Counted from the first letter of the stretch, positions 17,435 to 25,913 are shown. The stretch: DNA of 64,000 nucleotides from Paraburkholderia acidipaludis NBRC 101816 (GCF_000684975.1 NZ_BAXZ01000022.1:1-64000); one strand, 5' to 3'. The notes: generated by a model not told the origin, from the letters alone. Program-made: numbers and translations.

Positions 17435-18988
17435 TCATAGCTCCGATTCGATCGGCAGGAGACCCAGGAACCAGATGCTGGCACGCCGCATGAAGGAGAC
17501 ACCCGGCTCCGAATCCAGCTCCGTCACCGTTCCGTTCTCGGCGGTGTCGATCCAGACGATCCGGTGCTTGCCGTCCGCGTCGGTGCGGAGCTCGACTCGC
17601 CAGGCACCCACGTCCAGGTTCGGTTCGACGTCGTCGATCACCTGGCCGGCAATCTCCGGACTGTTGCAGAGCACGCCAATCTCCGTGTTGAGATGGCTCG
17701 AGCGAGGATCGAGATTCATTGAGCCGATGAAAATGCTTTGCCGGTCGAAGACGTAGGTTTTCGCGTGCAACGAGGCCCTTGAAGAGCCGAAGAACCCGCG
17801 TTGCGACTTCACCTTGCTCGATCCGGTCGGCTTCAGCTCATAGAGACTTACGCCCGCTTCGAGGAGATCCTCGCGATAGTGTTGATATCCCGCATTCACA
17901 GCGACGACGTCGGTGGCAGCCAGCGAGTTGGTCAACACCGTAACCTTTACTCCGCGCGCGGTCTGTTCGCGTATCCATGCCACGCCCTCTTTCCCCGGTA
18001 CGAAATAAGGCGAGATGATGAGCATTTCGTGCTCGGGCTTGAGGTTCAGGGCCGCGAACCGCGTCATGAGGTGGCCCTGCGGGTCGTTCGGGTCGCGCGT
18101 GACCTTGGCCGGATCGTCGTACAGGAGCGTGGCTTGTCCCCATGAGAAGTCGGCGTCGCCCGCGTCGAGGATCCTGACCATCCGCTGCCGGGCTTCCACG
18201 ACGTAGGGCGAGTCATGCTCCGATTTGATGTACTCGTCCAGTTTCGCCCGGTAGTCCGCCAGCGCGGACGGATCCGCGGGGTGCCCCATCAGCTGCTCGA
18301 TCGGATACGCCGATTCGCCGTTCCAGAACTCGTCGAAGGCGCTGGAAACCTTCCGGACAATCGGACCATGCATCAGCACGTCGAGATCGCCCATGGCAAA
18401 GACTTTCGATGCGCCAAAGTATTCGTCGCCGATATTGCGCCCACCGAGAATGGCGGCCTCGTTGTCCGCAATCATCGCTTTGTCGTGCATGCGTCGGTCG
18501 ACGCGGGAAAACTCCAGGGCAGTCGCGAGTGACTTGAAGCGGCGGCTCGCGACCGGGTTGAACAGCCTTATCTTTACGTTCGGGTGCGAACTGAGCGCGA
18601 GCAGAACCTGATCGTCGGCGTTCGTGCCGAGGTCGTCGAGCAGGACACGAACGCGCACGCCGCGGTCCGCCGCCCTGAGCAGCGCTGCCGCGAGTTCGCG
18701 GCCGGTCAGGTCGTCGTGCCAGATGTAGTACTGCAGGTCCAGCGAGCGGTCGGCCGTTTGAGCGAGCGCCACGCGCGCCGCGATCGCATCGACCGGGTCC
18801 TGCAGCAGGTGAAACGCGCTGTCGCCCGGATGGCTCTGTTCATCCGGCGCGAAGACCATGCCGAGCCGTGTGGATTGCGTGTCCTGAAGCGCGAAGGTTT
18901 GGGTCCGGCCGCTCTGCGGCGGCAGACTCGCGCACGCGGCCAACACGAAAACGAGAACACTTGCGATAAAGCCATGGAGCTTTTTCAT
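17435..18988 (-). CDS. phospholipase D-like lipoprotein (cardiolipin synthase-type)
   Basis: 517 aa from ATG 18988. The N-terminus is a lipoprotein signal (hydrophobic FIASVLVFVL then LAAC, lipid-modified Cys near residue 20), so the protein is probably membrane-anchored in the periplasm. Two HxKx4D catalytic motifs are present: MHDKAMIAD followed by GGRNIGDEYF near residue 170, and LHAKTYVFD followed by GSMNLDPRS near residue 410, as in PLD-family phosphatidyltransferases and phospholipases. The linker LISPYFVPG is the cardiolipin synthase-like segment. It appears to be a single-gene unit. Phospholipid hydrolysis or headgroup exchange is the likely activity; the natural substrate is unknown. 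Confidence 0.88.
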   Translation of the reverse strand: MKKLHGFIASVLVFVLAACASLPPQSGRTQTFALQDTQSTRLGMVFAPDEQSHPGDSAFHLLQDPVDAIAARVALAQTADRSLDLQYYIWHDDLTGRELAAALLRAADRGVRVRVLLDDLGTNADDQVLLALSSHPNVKIRLFNPVASRRFKSLATALEFSRVDRRMHDKAMIADNEAAILGGRNIGDEYFGASKVFAMGDLDVLMHGPIVRKVSSAFDEFWNGESAYPIEQLMGHPADPSALADYRAKLDEYIKSEHDSPYVVEARQRMVRILDAGDADFSWGQATLLYDDPAKVTRDPNDPQGHLMTRFAALNLKPEHEMLIISPYFVPGKEGVAWIREQTARGVKVTVLTNSLAATDVVAVNAGYQHYREDLLEAGVSLYELKPTGSSKVKSQRGFFGSSRASLHAKTYVFDRQSIFIGSMNLDPRSSHLNTEIGVLCNSPEIAGQVIDDVEPNLDVGAWRVELRTDADGKHRIVWIDTAENGTVTELDSEPGVSFMRRASIWFLGLLPIESEL

Positions 18989-19261
18989 GTCCGCACCGTG
19001 TCGAAGTAACTCGAAGTCACAAACGGGTTTGCTCGCACCCTCCCAAGCCGGCGAGACTGCCGAAGATATTAAGCCATCCTGCGAAATTGTCGAAGATGGG
19101 GGACCCAGGGCGGCCGGTTTGGCCGAAACCCGAAGTGCCTTCACGGGTCAACACGCCGGAGCCAGATGCTGGCGACATATCGACCGCAATAGCAGACCAA
19201 ATCGCACAAGACCGTGCAATCCCTGGACGAGGGCGGCTCAGTAAGATCGGAACTCTCACTC

Positions 19262-19364
19262 AACTCGGAGAAAATCGGCTTCTTCGAGGTTCATGCGGAG
19301 AACTACATGGGTGCCGGCGGCCCGCCCCACCGCTTCCTGACGGCCATCCGTGAGGACTACCCGG
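19262..19364 (+). pseudogene. DUF692-family gene fragment
   Basis: The plus strand encodes IGFFEVHAENYMGAGGPPHR then a short IREDYP segment, which is the diagnostic early segment of DUF692 proteins (TIM-barrel metalloenzymes related to the peptide-modifying MbnB/TglH). Only about 33 residues of a roughly 280-residue family remain; the reading frame then continues into unrelated sequence. No start codon context or downstream domain is left, so this is a relic. Confidence 0.7.
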
Positions 19365-19377
19365 CCGCCAGAACGTC

Positions 19378-19503
19378 AAGGTGGAAATCCGCAGCATATT
19401 TCTGGTGCGCGATCCTGTGATCGAGCGGCTTGCCCAAGGCCTTGTCGGAGAAATCGACATGAAGGCGCATCCGGCCCAGGTGCTCATTGTCGCCACCCTG
19501 TTG
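19378..19503 (+). pseudogene. possible remnant of an AraC-type regulator linker region
   Basis: Immediately after the DUF692 fragment the plus strand encodes about 40 residues, with RDPVIERLAQGLVGEIDMK followed by HPAQ, resembling the segment before the helix-turn-helix domain in some AraC-family regulators. Nothing of either flanking domain is present. The call is weak and rests on pattern memory alone; the main support for a relic is the lack of any complete gene between 18989 and 19518. Confidence 0.3.
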
Positions 19504-19518
19504 CCCGGCGATGGAAGC

Positions 19519-20043
19519 TCAGAACTTCACCCGAAACTGAAACCCGATCGTAAACGGCAGATCGTCGGAAGGAATCGGCGGAATCACGATGAAGTTCATG
19601 CCCACGCGCTTGTACGCCACCATCACGATAGGCGCGGCGACCGGACCGACCGTGTGATTGCGGCCGAGGCCCCAGTCGCCGTAGTTGTAGCCCGAGATGA
19701 TGCCGCCCATCGCGGCGAGCCGCACGTAGCCCCAATGCAGGAATTCCGGCGCCCACACCCCGCCGCCGTAGAACGACGGCCGGCGCAGCGAGTTGCGAAA
19801 GCCGCCCGCCGTGAGCGCCCACGTGTCGCCCGGCCAGCATTCTATGCCGAGGCCCGGATTGAATTGTTCGAAGTCCTTGTCGGGATGGATGTGGTACGAA
19901 GCCGCCATCGCATCGACCCAGAGACCGCTGCTGCACCAGCCGGCGGCATGCGCGCCGCCTGCCGCAGCCAGCAGCACGCCGGCCGCCGCAATTCTGATTA
20001 TCTTTATGATTGCCGTGCCGCCGTGCCTTCGCCAAAGATGCAT
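19519..20043 (-). CDS. exported beta-barrel-like protein of unknown function
   Basis: 174 aa with an N-terminal signal peptide (IIRIAAAGVLLAAAGGAHA, cleavage likely after AHA). The mature part has alternating hydrophobic and polar residues, many aromatic and glycine residues (GIISGYNYGDWGLGRNHT), and ends in GFQFRVKF with a terminal Phe, the pattern of small outer-membrane beta-barrels recognised by BamA. One Cys pair (about residues 36 and 69) could form a disulfide. No family was recognised with certainty. It is a single gene on the minus strand between gene debris and the DUF1348 gene. Confidence 0.72.
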   Translation of the reverse strand: MHLWRRHGGTAIIKIIRIAAAGVLLAAAGGAHAAGWCSSGLWVDAMAASYHIHPDKDFEQFNPGLGIECWPGDTWALTAGGFRNSLRRPSFYGGGVWAPEFLHWGYVRLAAMGGIISGYNYGDWGLGRNHTVGPVAAPIVMVAYKRVGMNFIVIPPIPSDDLPFTIGFQFRVKF

Positions 20044-20228
20044 GGGTCCTGGTCCTCGCTCTCGCCGATCCGCCTGGTTTTATTGGATTCAGGTCATGGC
20101 GCACTGTACCGCAACTCGATGCTCGCGCAATGGAGGTCGCGCTCGGATCGGGCCCGCGCGGACAGTCGACGCCGCCGGCGATTATGACGGGCTCGTGAGT
20201 CGCGACGATGACTGCACGAGCCTGCGCC

Positions 20229-20708
20229 TCACAGGCCGAGGTCGCTCAAGCCCGGGTGGTCGTCGGGGCGGCGGCCCAGCGGCCAGTGGAAGAGGCGGTC
20301 CTTCTCGGCGATCGGCAAGTCGTTGATGCTCGCGTGGCGGTGCGCCATCAGCCCGTTCGCGTCGAACTCCCAGTTTTCGTTGCCGTACGAGCGGAACCAG
20401 TTGCCCGAATCGTCGCGGCATTCGTAGGCGAAGCGAACCGCGATACGGTTCTCCGTGAAGGCCCACAGCTCCTTGATCAGGCGGTAGTCGAGCTCGCGCG
20501 CCCATTTGCGCGTGAGAAATTCGACGATGGCCGCGCGGCCCGTGACGAATTCGGCGCGATTGCGCCACACGCTCTGCGGGGTATAGGCGAGCGAGACCCG
20601 CTGCGGATCACGCGTATTCCAGCCGTCTTCGGCCGCGCGCACCTTCTGGGCGGCGGTTTCGCGCGTGAACGGCGGCAGGGGCGGGCGGACTTCGACAGCA
20701 TCACTCAT
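20229..20708 (-). CDS. DUF1348 (NTF2-like fold) protein
   Basis: 159 aa from ATG 20708; GAAAGATC precedes it. Sequence features such as KVRAAEDGWNTRDPQRV, YTPQSVWRNRAEFVTGR and HASINDLPIAEKDRLFHW are those of the SnoaL/NTF2-like DUF1348 family, small cone-shaped proteins whose biochemical function is not established. It follows the TetR-family gene by 76 bases on the same strand and is probably under its control. Family resemblance is strong; function is unknown. Confidence 0.85.
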   Translation of the reverse strand: MSDAVEVRPPLPPFTRETAAQKVRAAEDGWNTRDPQRVSLAYTPQSVWRNRAEFVTGRAAIVEFLTRKWARELDYRLIKELWAFTENRIAVRFAYECRDDSGNWFRSYGNENWEFDANGLMAHRHASINDLPIAEKDRLFHWPLGRRPDDHPGLSDLGL

Positions 20709-20784
20709 GATCTTTCTCCACGAAACGGTCGGCCCACCGGGACGGCGAGCGCGAAAAGGGTTGATTGCCGGCTTGATTGCCGGA

Positions 20785-21441
20785 CTAACTGCGGAGCTGA
20801 CTGCGGGTATGACTACGCTGCGCCCTGGCACCGGGCAGCGCTTCGAGCAACTGCTTCGCGGCGGCACGCGCGTCGAGCGCCGCGTCGGGTTCGCCGCTCA
20901 CGAGCGCCACGCCTATCGCACCGTCGATCAGGATCAGCCACTGCCGCGCAAGCCGCGCGGCGTGCCGACGATCCGCGCCGCGCGCCGTCATCAACGCGTC
21001 GCACTGCTCGCGCACGAAGCCGAGCAGATGCGCCTTGTGCTCGCGCGCCACCACGCGGGCAGGATCGTCGGGCGAAGCGAGTTCTCCCGATGCGTTCAGA
21101 AACGCACAGCCGTGAAAGCCCTCGGAGGCGAACCACCCGCGCAGAACGTCGAACATGCCGAGCAGTCGCGCCTCGGGCGATGCCCCGTGCTTCGCGGTGC
21201 CTTCGGCGAACCAGCGCATCCAGCGTTCGTGACGCCGCGCGAGGGCCGCGGCCACAAGCGCATCCTTCGACTCGAACCACGTATAAAAGCTCTTGCGCGC
21301 CGCGCCGGCCTCGCGAACGATCGCGTCGACGCCCGTGGCATGAATGCCGCCCGCGTAGACCAGCGCCTCCGCGGCGTCGAGCAGGCGCTCGCGAGCGTCG
21401 GGCTGGGGCGCGCCGGCGGCGCTATGGGAAGACGGACTCAT
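20785..21441 (-). CDS. TetR family transcriptional regulator
   Basis: 218 aa. N-terminal helix-turn-helix with RERLLDAAEALVYAGGIHAT, GVDAIVREAGAARKSFYTWF and KDALVAAALARR, typical of TetR proteins. The C-terminal ligand domain (EGFHGCAFLNASGELASPDD) resembles the TetR group often linked to NTF2-like or oxidoreductase genes. It probably represses its own operon: two identical copies of a 19-base element with a near-palindromic core lie 48-95 bases before its start (21489-21507 and 21518-21536). Confidence 0.92.
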   Translation of the reverse strand: MSPSSHSAAGAPQPDARERLLDAAEALVYAGGIHATGVDAIVREAGAARKSFYTWFESKDALVAAALARRHERWMRWFAEGTAKHGASPEARLLGMFDVLRGWFASEGFHGCAFLNASGELASPDDPARVVAREHKAHLLGFVREQCDALMTARGADRRHAARLARQWLILIDGAIGVALVSGEPDAALDARAAAKQLLEALPGARAQRSHTRSQLRS

Positions 21442-21488
21442 TGCGGTGCTCTCCAGGCTGAACCGGACGGATCGGATACGCCGTCCGG

Positions 21489-21536
21489 TGTAGAACGATC
21501 ATTCTCCATGTGCGAAATGTAGAACGATCATTCTCC
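21489..21536. promoter_or_regulatory. twin operator, probable binding sites of the TetR regulator
   Basis: The 19-base element TGTAGAACGATCATTCTCC occurs exactly twice, at 21489-21507 and 21518-21536, 29 bases apart. Its core AGAACGATCATTCT is an inverted repeat with one mismatched pair. It lies upstream of the TetR gene and also within 150 bases of the divergent YceI gene, so it could control both. Confidence 0.8.
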
Positions 21537-21633
21537 GCCGTCAAGCAGAAAAAGCGCGAACGGGATACGTGGGGATGGGTGAGAATACGCGGTGTCGTCA
21601 ACGCGTTAACATCGAGGCAACCAAGGAAACGGC

Positions 21634-22302
21634 ATGAACCGACATCCCCTGACGACATCGAAGCGCCGCGCGGCGGCTGGCGCGTTTTGTGCCGCGCTCT
21701 GCGGCACGCTTTTGCTGTTCGCGTGCACACCGCTGCGCGTGGTGACGCACAGCGTGAGCAGCGTCGAAGCGGCCGTGCCGCCGGGCCACTACGTGCTCGA
21801 TCCCTGGCACTGGAGCATCGTGTTCGACGTCGATCATCTGCATTACTCGCGCTTCGTGATGCGCTTTGACCGCGCCAGCGCCCAGCTCGACTGGCAAGCC
21901 GGCGGACTGCAGCAGGCCACCGTGGACGCGACCATCGACGCGGCCAGCCTCGACACGAACGTGCCGGCGCTGGACCGGATGGTGAAGGGAGAACAGATGC
22001 TGGATGTGGCGCGCTATGGGCAGATCCGCTTCGTCAGCACGCATTTCGAGCCCACCGGCGCGGGGCGCGGCACGCTCAGCGGCAATCTGACGATACATGG
22101 CGTGACGCAGCCGGTCACGCTGGAGGTGACGTTCAATGGCTACGCGCCGAATCCGCTGACGAAGCAGCCGACCGTCGGCTTCTCCGCGAGCGGCCATTTC
22201 AGCCGCGCGAAGTTCGGGTTGTCGACGTGGTATCCCGCGGTCGGCGACGAAATCGACGTGCGCATCGAAGCCGAATTCGAACAGCCGGCCGCGGGGGCGT
22301 GA
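21634..22302 (+). CDS. YceI family lipid-binding lipoprotein
   Basis: 222 aa. The N-terminus has a hydrophobic stretch ending in LLFAC near residue 31, a probable lipobox, so the protein is likely a periplasm-facing lipoprotein rather than a soluble one. The rest is a YceI-type lipocalin-like beta-barrel: GHYVLDPWHWSIVFDVDHLH, GTLSGNLTIHGVTQPVTLEV, and ASGHFSRAKFGLSTWYP. YceI proteins bind long-chain isoprenoid or fatty molecules. It is divergent from the TetR gene, with which it shares the operator region, and convergent with tdh. Confidence 0.9.
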   Translation: MNRHPLTTSKRRAAAGAFCAALCGTLLLFACTPLRVVTHSVSSVEAAVPPGHYVLDPWHWSIVFDVDHLHYSRFVMRFDRASAQLDWQAGGLQQATVDATIDAASLDTNVPALDRMVKGEQMLDVARYGQIRFVSTHFEPTGAGRGTLSGNLTIHGVTQPVTLEVTFNGYAPNPLTKQPTVGFSASGHFSRAKFGLSTWYPAVGDEIDVRIEAEFEQPAAGA

Positions 22303-22323
22303 AGCGTAGCCCTCAAATAAAGC

Positions 22324-23352
22324 TCAAGCCGTCCAGTCGAGAATGACCTTGCCGCTTTCGCCCGAAAGCATGGCGGCGAAGCCCTTCTCGTAGTCGTCCA
22401 CGCCGAAGCGGTGCGTGATGATGGGCGAGAGGTCCAGCCCGCTCTGCAGCATGGCGACCATCTTGTACCAGGTCTCGAACATCTCGCGACCGTAGATGCC
22501 CTTGATTTCCAGGCCCTTGAAAATCACCTGGTTCCAGTCGATGGCGGTTTGCGCCGGCGGAATACCGAGCAAGGCCACCTTGCCGCCGTGGTTCATCGCT
22601 TCGAGCAGCGCCGTGAACGCGCTCGGCACACCCGACATTTCGAGGCCCACGTCGAAGCCCTCGGTCATGTGCAGGTCGTTCATCACGTCGCGCAGCGATT
22701 CGCGCGCGACGTTCACGGCCCGCGTCGCGCCCATCTTGCGCGCGAGTTCGAGGCGGTAGTCGTTGACGTCGGTGATCACGACGTTGCGCGCGCCCACGTG
22801 TTTCGCGATCGCCGCGGCCATGATGCCGATCGGCCCCGCGCCCGTGATGAGCACGTCCTCGCCGACGAGATTGAACGAGAGGGCCGTGTGCGTGGCGTTG
22901 CCGAACGGGTCGAAGATCGCGGCGAGGTCGTCGGAGATCTCGGGCGGAATCTTGAACGCATTGAAGGCCGGAATCACGAGGTATTCGGCAAACGCGCCCT
23001 CGCGGTTCACGCCCACGCCCGTCGTGTTGCGGCACAGGTGGCGGCGCCCCGCGCGACAGTTGCGGCAAAAGCCGCAGGTGATATGGCCTTCGCCGGAAAC
23101 CCGGTCGCCGATGCTGAAGCCGCGCACTTCCTGGCCCATCTCGACGATTTCGCCGACGTATTCATGGCCGACATGCATCGGCACGGGAATCGTCTTCTGC
23201 GCCCAGTCGTCCCACTTCCAGATATGGATATCGGTGCCGCAGATCGCCGTGCGGTGAATCCTGATCATCACGTCGTTGTGGCCGACTTCGGGCTTCGGCA
23301 CGTCGGTGAGTGTGAGGCCCGGCCCGCGTTCGAGTTTGGCAAGTGCTTTCAT
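22324..23352 (-). CDS. tdh: L-threonine 3-dehydrogenase
   Basis: 342 aa zinc-dependent medium-chain dehydrogenase that oxidises L-threonine to 2-amino-3-ketobutyrate with NAD. Diagnostic segments: CGTDIHIWKWDDWAQKTIPV with the catalytic Cys, HVGHEYVGEI (catalytic His/Glu), four structural-zinc cysteines in CGFCRNCRAGRRHLC, and the Rossmann motif ITGAGPIGIM. Length equals that of E. coli Tdh (341). It is encoded 16 bases after kbl on the same strand, the usual kbl-tdh operon for converting threonine to glycine and acetyl-CoA. Confidence 0.97.
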   Translation of the reverse strand: MKALAKLERGPGLTLTDVPKPEVGHNDVMIRIHRTAICGTDIHIWKWDDWAQKTIPVPMHVGHEYVGEIVEMGQEVRGFSIGDRVSGEGHITCGFCRNCRAGRRHLCRNTTGVGVNREGAFAEYLVIPAFNAFKIPPEISDDLAAIFDPFGNATHTALSFNLVGEDVLITGAGPIGIMAAAIAKHVGARNVVITDVNDYRLELARKMGATRAVNVARESLRDVMNDLHMTEGFDVGLEMSGVPSAFTALLEAMNHGGKVALLGIPPAQTAIDWNQVIFKGLEIKGIYGREMFETWYKMVAMLQSGLDLSPIITHRFGVDDYEKGFAAMLSGESGKVILDWTA

Positions 23353-23368
23353 TTTTCAGGATTCCTTG

Positions 23369-24568
23369 TCAAATCACGCCAAGCTGCTTGCCGACGCGCG
23401 CGAACGCCGCCACCGCGCGTTCGACCTGTTCCGGCGTGTGCGCCGCGCTCATCTGCGTGCGAATGCGCGCGCGGCCCTTCGGCACCACCGGGTAGGAGAA
23501 GCCGATCACATAGACACCCTCGTGCAGCAGCGCGTCGGCCATCTTCGTGGCGACCTGGGCGTCGCCGAGCATCACCGGAATGATCGGGTGTTCGCCCGGC
23601 ACGAGCGTGAAGCCGAGCGCGCTCATCTCGCGGCGGAACAGCGCGCCGTTCGCGCGCACGCGCTCGCGCAACTGCGCGCCCTCGTCGCTCGCGACCAGCT
23701 CCAGCACCTTGAGCGTCGCGGCCGCGATGCTCGGCGCGAGCGTGTTCGAGAACAGGTAGGGGCGCGAGCGCTGGCGCAGCAGTTCGACCACTTCCTTCCT
23801 GCCGGCGATATAGCCGCCCGATGCGCCGCCCAGCGCCTTGCCGAGCGTGCCCGTAATGATGTCGACACGGTCCAGCACGCCGCAGCGCTCCGGCGTGCCG
23901 CGCCCGTGCTCGCCGATGAAGCCCACCGCGTGCGAGTCGTCCACCATCACGAGCGCCTCGTAGCGGTGGGCGAGATCGCAGAGGCCCTTGAGATCCGCGA
24001 TGATGCCGTCCATCGAGAACACGCCGTCGGTCGCGATCAGCTTGTAGCGCGCGCCCGCTTCGTCGGCCTCGCGCAGCTTCGCTTCGAGATCGGCGAGATC
24101 GTTGTTCTTGTAGCGGTAGCGGCGCGCCTTCGAAAGCCGCACGCCGTCGATGATGCTCGCGTGATTCAGCTCGTCGCTGATGATGGCGTCCTCTTCGGAG
24201 AGGAGCGTTTCGAAGAGGCCGCCGTTCGCGTCGAAGCAGCTCGAATAGAGAATCGTGTCCTCGGTTTGCAGGAACTGCGCCAGCGCACTTTCGAGCGCCT
24301 TGTGCACGCTCTGCGTGCCGCAGATGAAGCGCACCGACGCCATGCCGAAGCCGTCGCGGTCGAGGCCGTCCTTCGCCGCCGCAATGAGCCGCGCGTCGTC
24401 CGCGAGGCCCAGGTAGTTGTTGGCGCAGAAGTTCAGCACGCCGCTGCCGTCGGCAAGGCCGATGGCGGACGACTGCGGCGTCGCGATCACGCGCTCGCTC
24501 TTGTAGAAGCCGTCGGCGCGGATCTGGTCGAGCGTGGCGCGCAGGTGCTCGATATAGGGGGTTCGCAT
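23369..24568 (-). CDS. kbl: glycine C-acetyltransferase (2-amino-3-ketobutyrate CoA ligase)
   Basis: 399 aa PLP-dependent alpha-oxoamine synthase. It cleaves 2-amino-3-ketobutyrate with CoA to glycine and acetyl-CoA. ATG 24568 gives MRTPYIEHLRATLDQIRADG, matching the family start. Motifs: NNYLGLADDARL, DDSHAVGFIGEHGRGTPE (PLP-ring and phosphate contacts) and TGTLGKALGGASGG, containing the Schiff-base Lys. It is the first gene of the kbl-tdh operon and divergent from an XRE-cupin regulator that probably controls it. Confidence 0.97.
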   Translation of the reverse strand: MRTPYIEHLRATLDQIRADGFYKSERVIATPQSSAIGLADGSGVLNFCANNYLGLADDARLIAAAKDGLDRDGFGMASVRFICGTQSVHKALESALAQFLQTEDTILYSSCFDANGGLFETLLSEEDAIISDELNHASIIDGVRLSKARRYRYKNNDLADLEAKLREADEAGARYKLIATDGVFSMDGIIADLKGLCDLAHRYEALVMVDDSHAVGFIGEHGRGTPERCGVLDRVDIITGTLGKALGGASGGYIAGRKEVVELLRQRSRPYLFSNTLAPSIAAATLKVLELVASDEGAQLRERVRANGALFRREMSALGFTLVPGEHPIIPVMLGDAQVATKMADALLHEGVYVIGFSYPVVPKGRARIRTQMSAAHTPEQVERAVAAFARVGKQLGVI

Positions 24569-24641
24569 GGGTCTTGCTCCTGACTGGACCGGCCGCGGCC
24601 TGCTATAGTCGCCGTCAGCCTCACCGGAAATTTTCGCTTTT

Positions 24642-24667
24642 TCGAACCTGAGTTCGATATGTCGAAC
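24642..24667. promoter_or_regulatory. inverted repeat in the kbl/regulator divergent promoter
   Basis: TCGAAC (24642-24647) and GTTCGA (24652-24657) form a perfect inverted repeat around CTGA; a third half-site TCGAAC lies at 24662-24667. Located midway between the kbl and XRE-cupin starts, it is the likely site for the encoded regulator. Confidence 0.65.
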
Positions 24668-24679
24668 AAACTCTAAACG

Positions 24680-25330
24680 ATGGAGCCGCAAATGGCAAGC
24701 AAGCGCAATCCGCCGAGAGCCGCCGACGCTGCACCGCAGCAGGCGCCTTCGCCCGCCGGCGCGCCCGTCCTCTCGCCGGTCGCGCCGCCGCGCGTGGGCG
24801 AACAGATCCAGCGGCTGCGCAACGAGCGCAGGATGACGCTGGACGATCTTTCGCGCGCGGCGGGGGTGTCGAAATCCATGCTATCGGAAATCGAGCGCGA
24901 CAAGGCGAACCCGACCATCGCCGTGGCGTGGCGGCTCACCAATGCGCTCGGCGTGAAGCTGGACTCGCTGTTCGCCGCACCGCGCGCGCCCGAGGCGATC
25001 GCGGTAGCCGGGCCGCACGACATTCCGACGCTGACGGGCCAGGACGCCGGCTACCAGTTGCGCGTCTGGGGGCCGATCGAGCTCGCCGGCCACTTCGAGT
25101 GGTACGAACTCACGCTCAAACCGGGCGGCGCGCTGGTATCGAACGCCCACGAGCCGGGCACGCGCGAGCACCTCACGGTGCTGCAGGGCGCGCTCGACGT
25201 GGAAGCCGCCGGGTCCGCGCAGCGCCTGAAGACCGGCGACACCGCGCGGTACGTCGCCGACCAGCCGCACGCGATCCGCAACGCAGGCAAGGGCGAAACA
25301 CGCGCGCTGCTCGTCGTGATCCACGGCTGA
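24680..25330 (+). CDS. XRE family regulator with C-terminal cupin domain
   Basis: 216 aa; ATG 24680 or ATG 24692 could be the start. After a Pro/Ala-rich N-terminus the helix-turn-helix (residues about 40-95) reads RNERRMTLDDLSRAAGVSKS then MLSEIERDKANPTIAVAWRL, typical of XRE-cupin regulators such as PuuR/SutR. The C-terminal cupin (about 115-215) contains GTREHLTVLQGALDVEA and RYVADQPHAIRNAGK. Such proteins sense small metabolites. It is divergent from kbl-tdh and probably regulates threonine or glycine catabolism. Confidence 0.9.
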   Translation: MEPQMASKRNPPRAADAAPQQAPSPAGAPVLSPVAPPRVGEQIQRLRNERRMTLDDLSRAAGVSKSMLSEIERDKANPTIAVAWRLTNALGVKLDSLFAAPRAPEAIAVAGPHDIPTLTGQDAGYQLRVWGPIELAGHFEWYELTLKPGGALVSNAHEPGTREHLTVLQGALDVEAAGSAQRLKTGDTARYVADQPHAIRNAGKGETRALLVVIHG

Positions 25331-25385
25331 GGCGGTCCTGCCCATTCTGGCCGCAGCAATCGCGGCTGGACAGCCGGCTCCGATA

Positions 25386-25401
25386 CTGTATATTTATACA
25401 G
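25386..25401. promoter_or_regulatory. LexA (SOS) box
   Basis: CTGTATATTTATACAG matches the proteobacterial LexA consensus CTGT-N8-ACAG with the typical alternating TA core. It ends 23 bases before the ATG of the small gene at 25425, exactly where a LexA repressor would block transcription. Confidence 0.85.
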
Positions 25402-25424
25402 TTCCAAGATCGACTGGAGCCGCC

Positions 25425-25820
25425 ATGCCAACCCCTAACGAACAGGATCTCGCCGCCTTGCGTTTTCAGGCGGCCGCGCGCGACCTCGAGCACGTCGTGC
25501 GCAGCATTGCCCAGCGCTACATCGCCCAGCAGGTGCCGCTCAGCTGGCGCCTGCTGCACGCCATCGAGGCCGAGGCGCTCGCCGACCTCGGCTTCGCGAG
25601 CCGGCACGACGCCATCATGCTCGGGCTGTTCCAGCGGCCGGGCGAGCTGGCGTACCCGGAAACCGACGACCCGGTGGATTTCGGGCGTTCCAACGCGCTG
25701 CCTGCCGTGTTTGCCTTCGCCGTCTCGGCCTACGAGCGCGCTGCCCGGACGAGCGCGGATGCACGGACCCTGGCACGCCGGCAGGAAACGCCGCGTCGGA
25801 TGCGCGCCTGGGGCGGCTAG
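25425..25820 (+). CDS. hypothetical protein behind a LexA box (probable SOS-inducible gene)
   Basis: 131 aa, start ATG 25425 with CTGGAG seven bases upstream. No family was recognised. The protein is soluble and mostly helical (LRFQAAARDLEHVVRSIAQR, WRLLHAIEAEALADLGFASR), with a Pro/Asp-rich middle (ELAYPETDDPVDFG) and a basic C-terminus (RRQETPRRMRAWGG). It has no signal peptide or membrane segment. The LexA box at 25386-25401 makes SOS induction likely; functions such as a cell-division inhibitor or repair accessory factor are possible but not supported by any motif. It lies beside the replication region of the replicon. Confidence 0.8.
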   Translation: MPTPNEQDLAALRFQAAARDLEHVVRSIAQRYIAQQVPLSWRLLHAIEAEALADLGFASRHDAIMLGLFQRPGELAYPETDDPVDFGRSNALPAVFAFAVSAYERAARTSADARTLARRQETPRRMRAWGG

Positions 25821-25913
25821 TCGCCGAGAATCGTGACCTGCGGCGCGGCCGGTGCATACGCGGAAGCGCATCGGCATTCCGCTACAATCCCCACATAGAA
25901 TGCAACTAACGGA

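Noticed and set aside
17317..17502. Small protein with a GEDFQ-type repeat on the minus strand
   Set aside because: It overlaps the 3' end of the PLD gene, has no Shine-Dalgarno, and its repeat simply reflects the 18-bp tandem DNA repeat.
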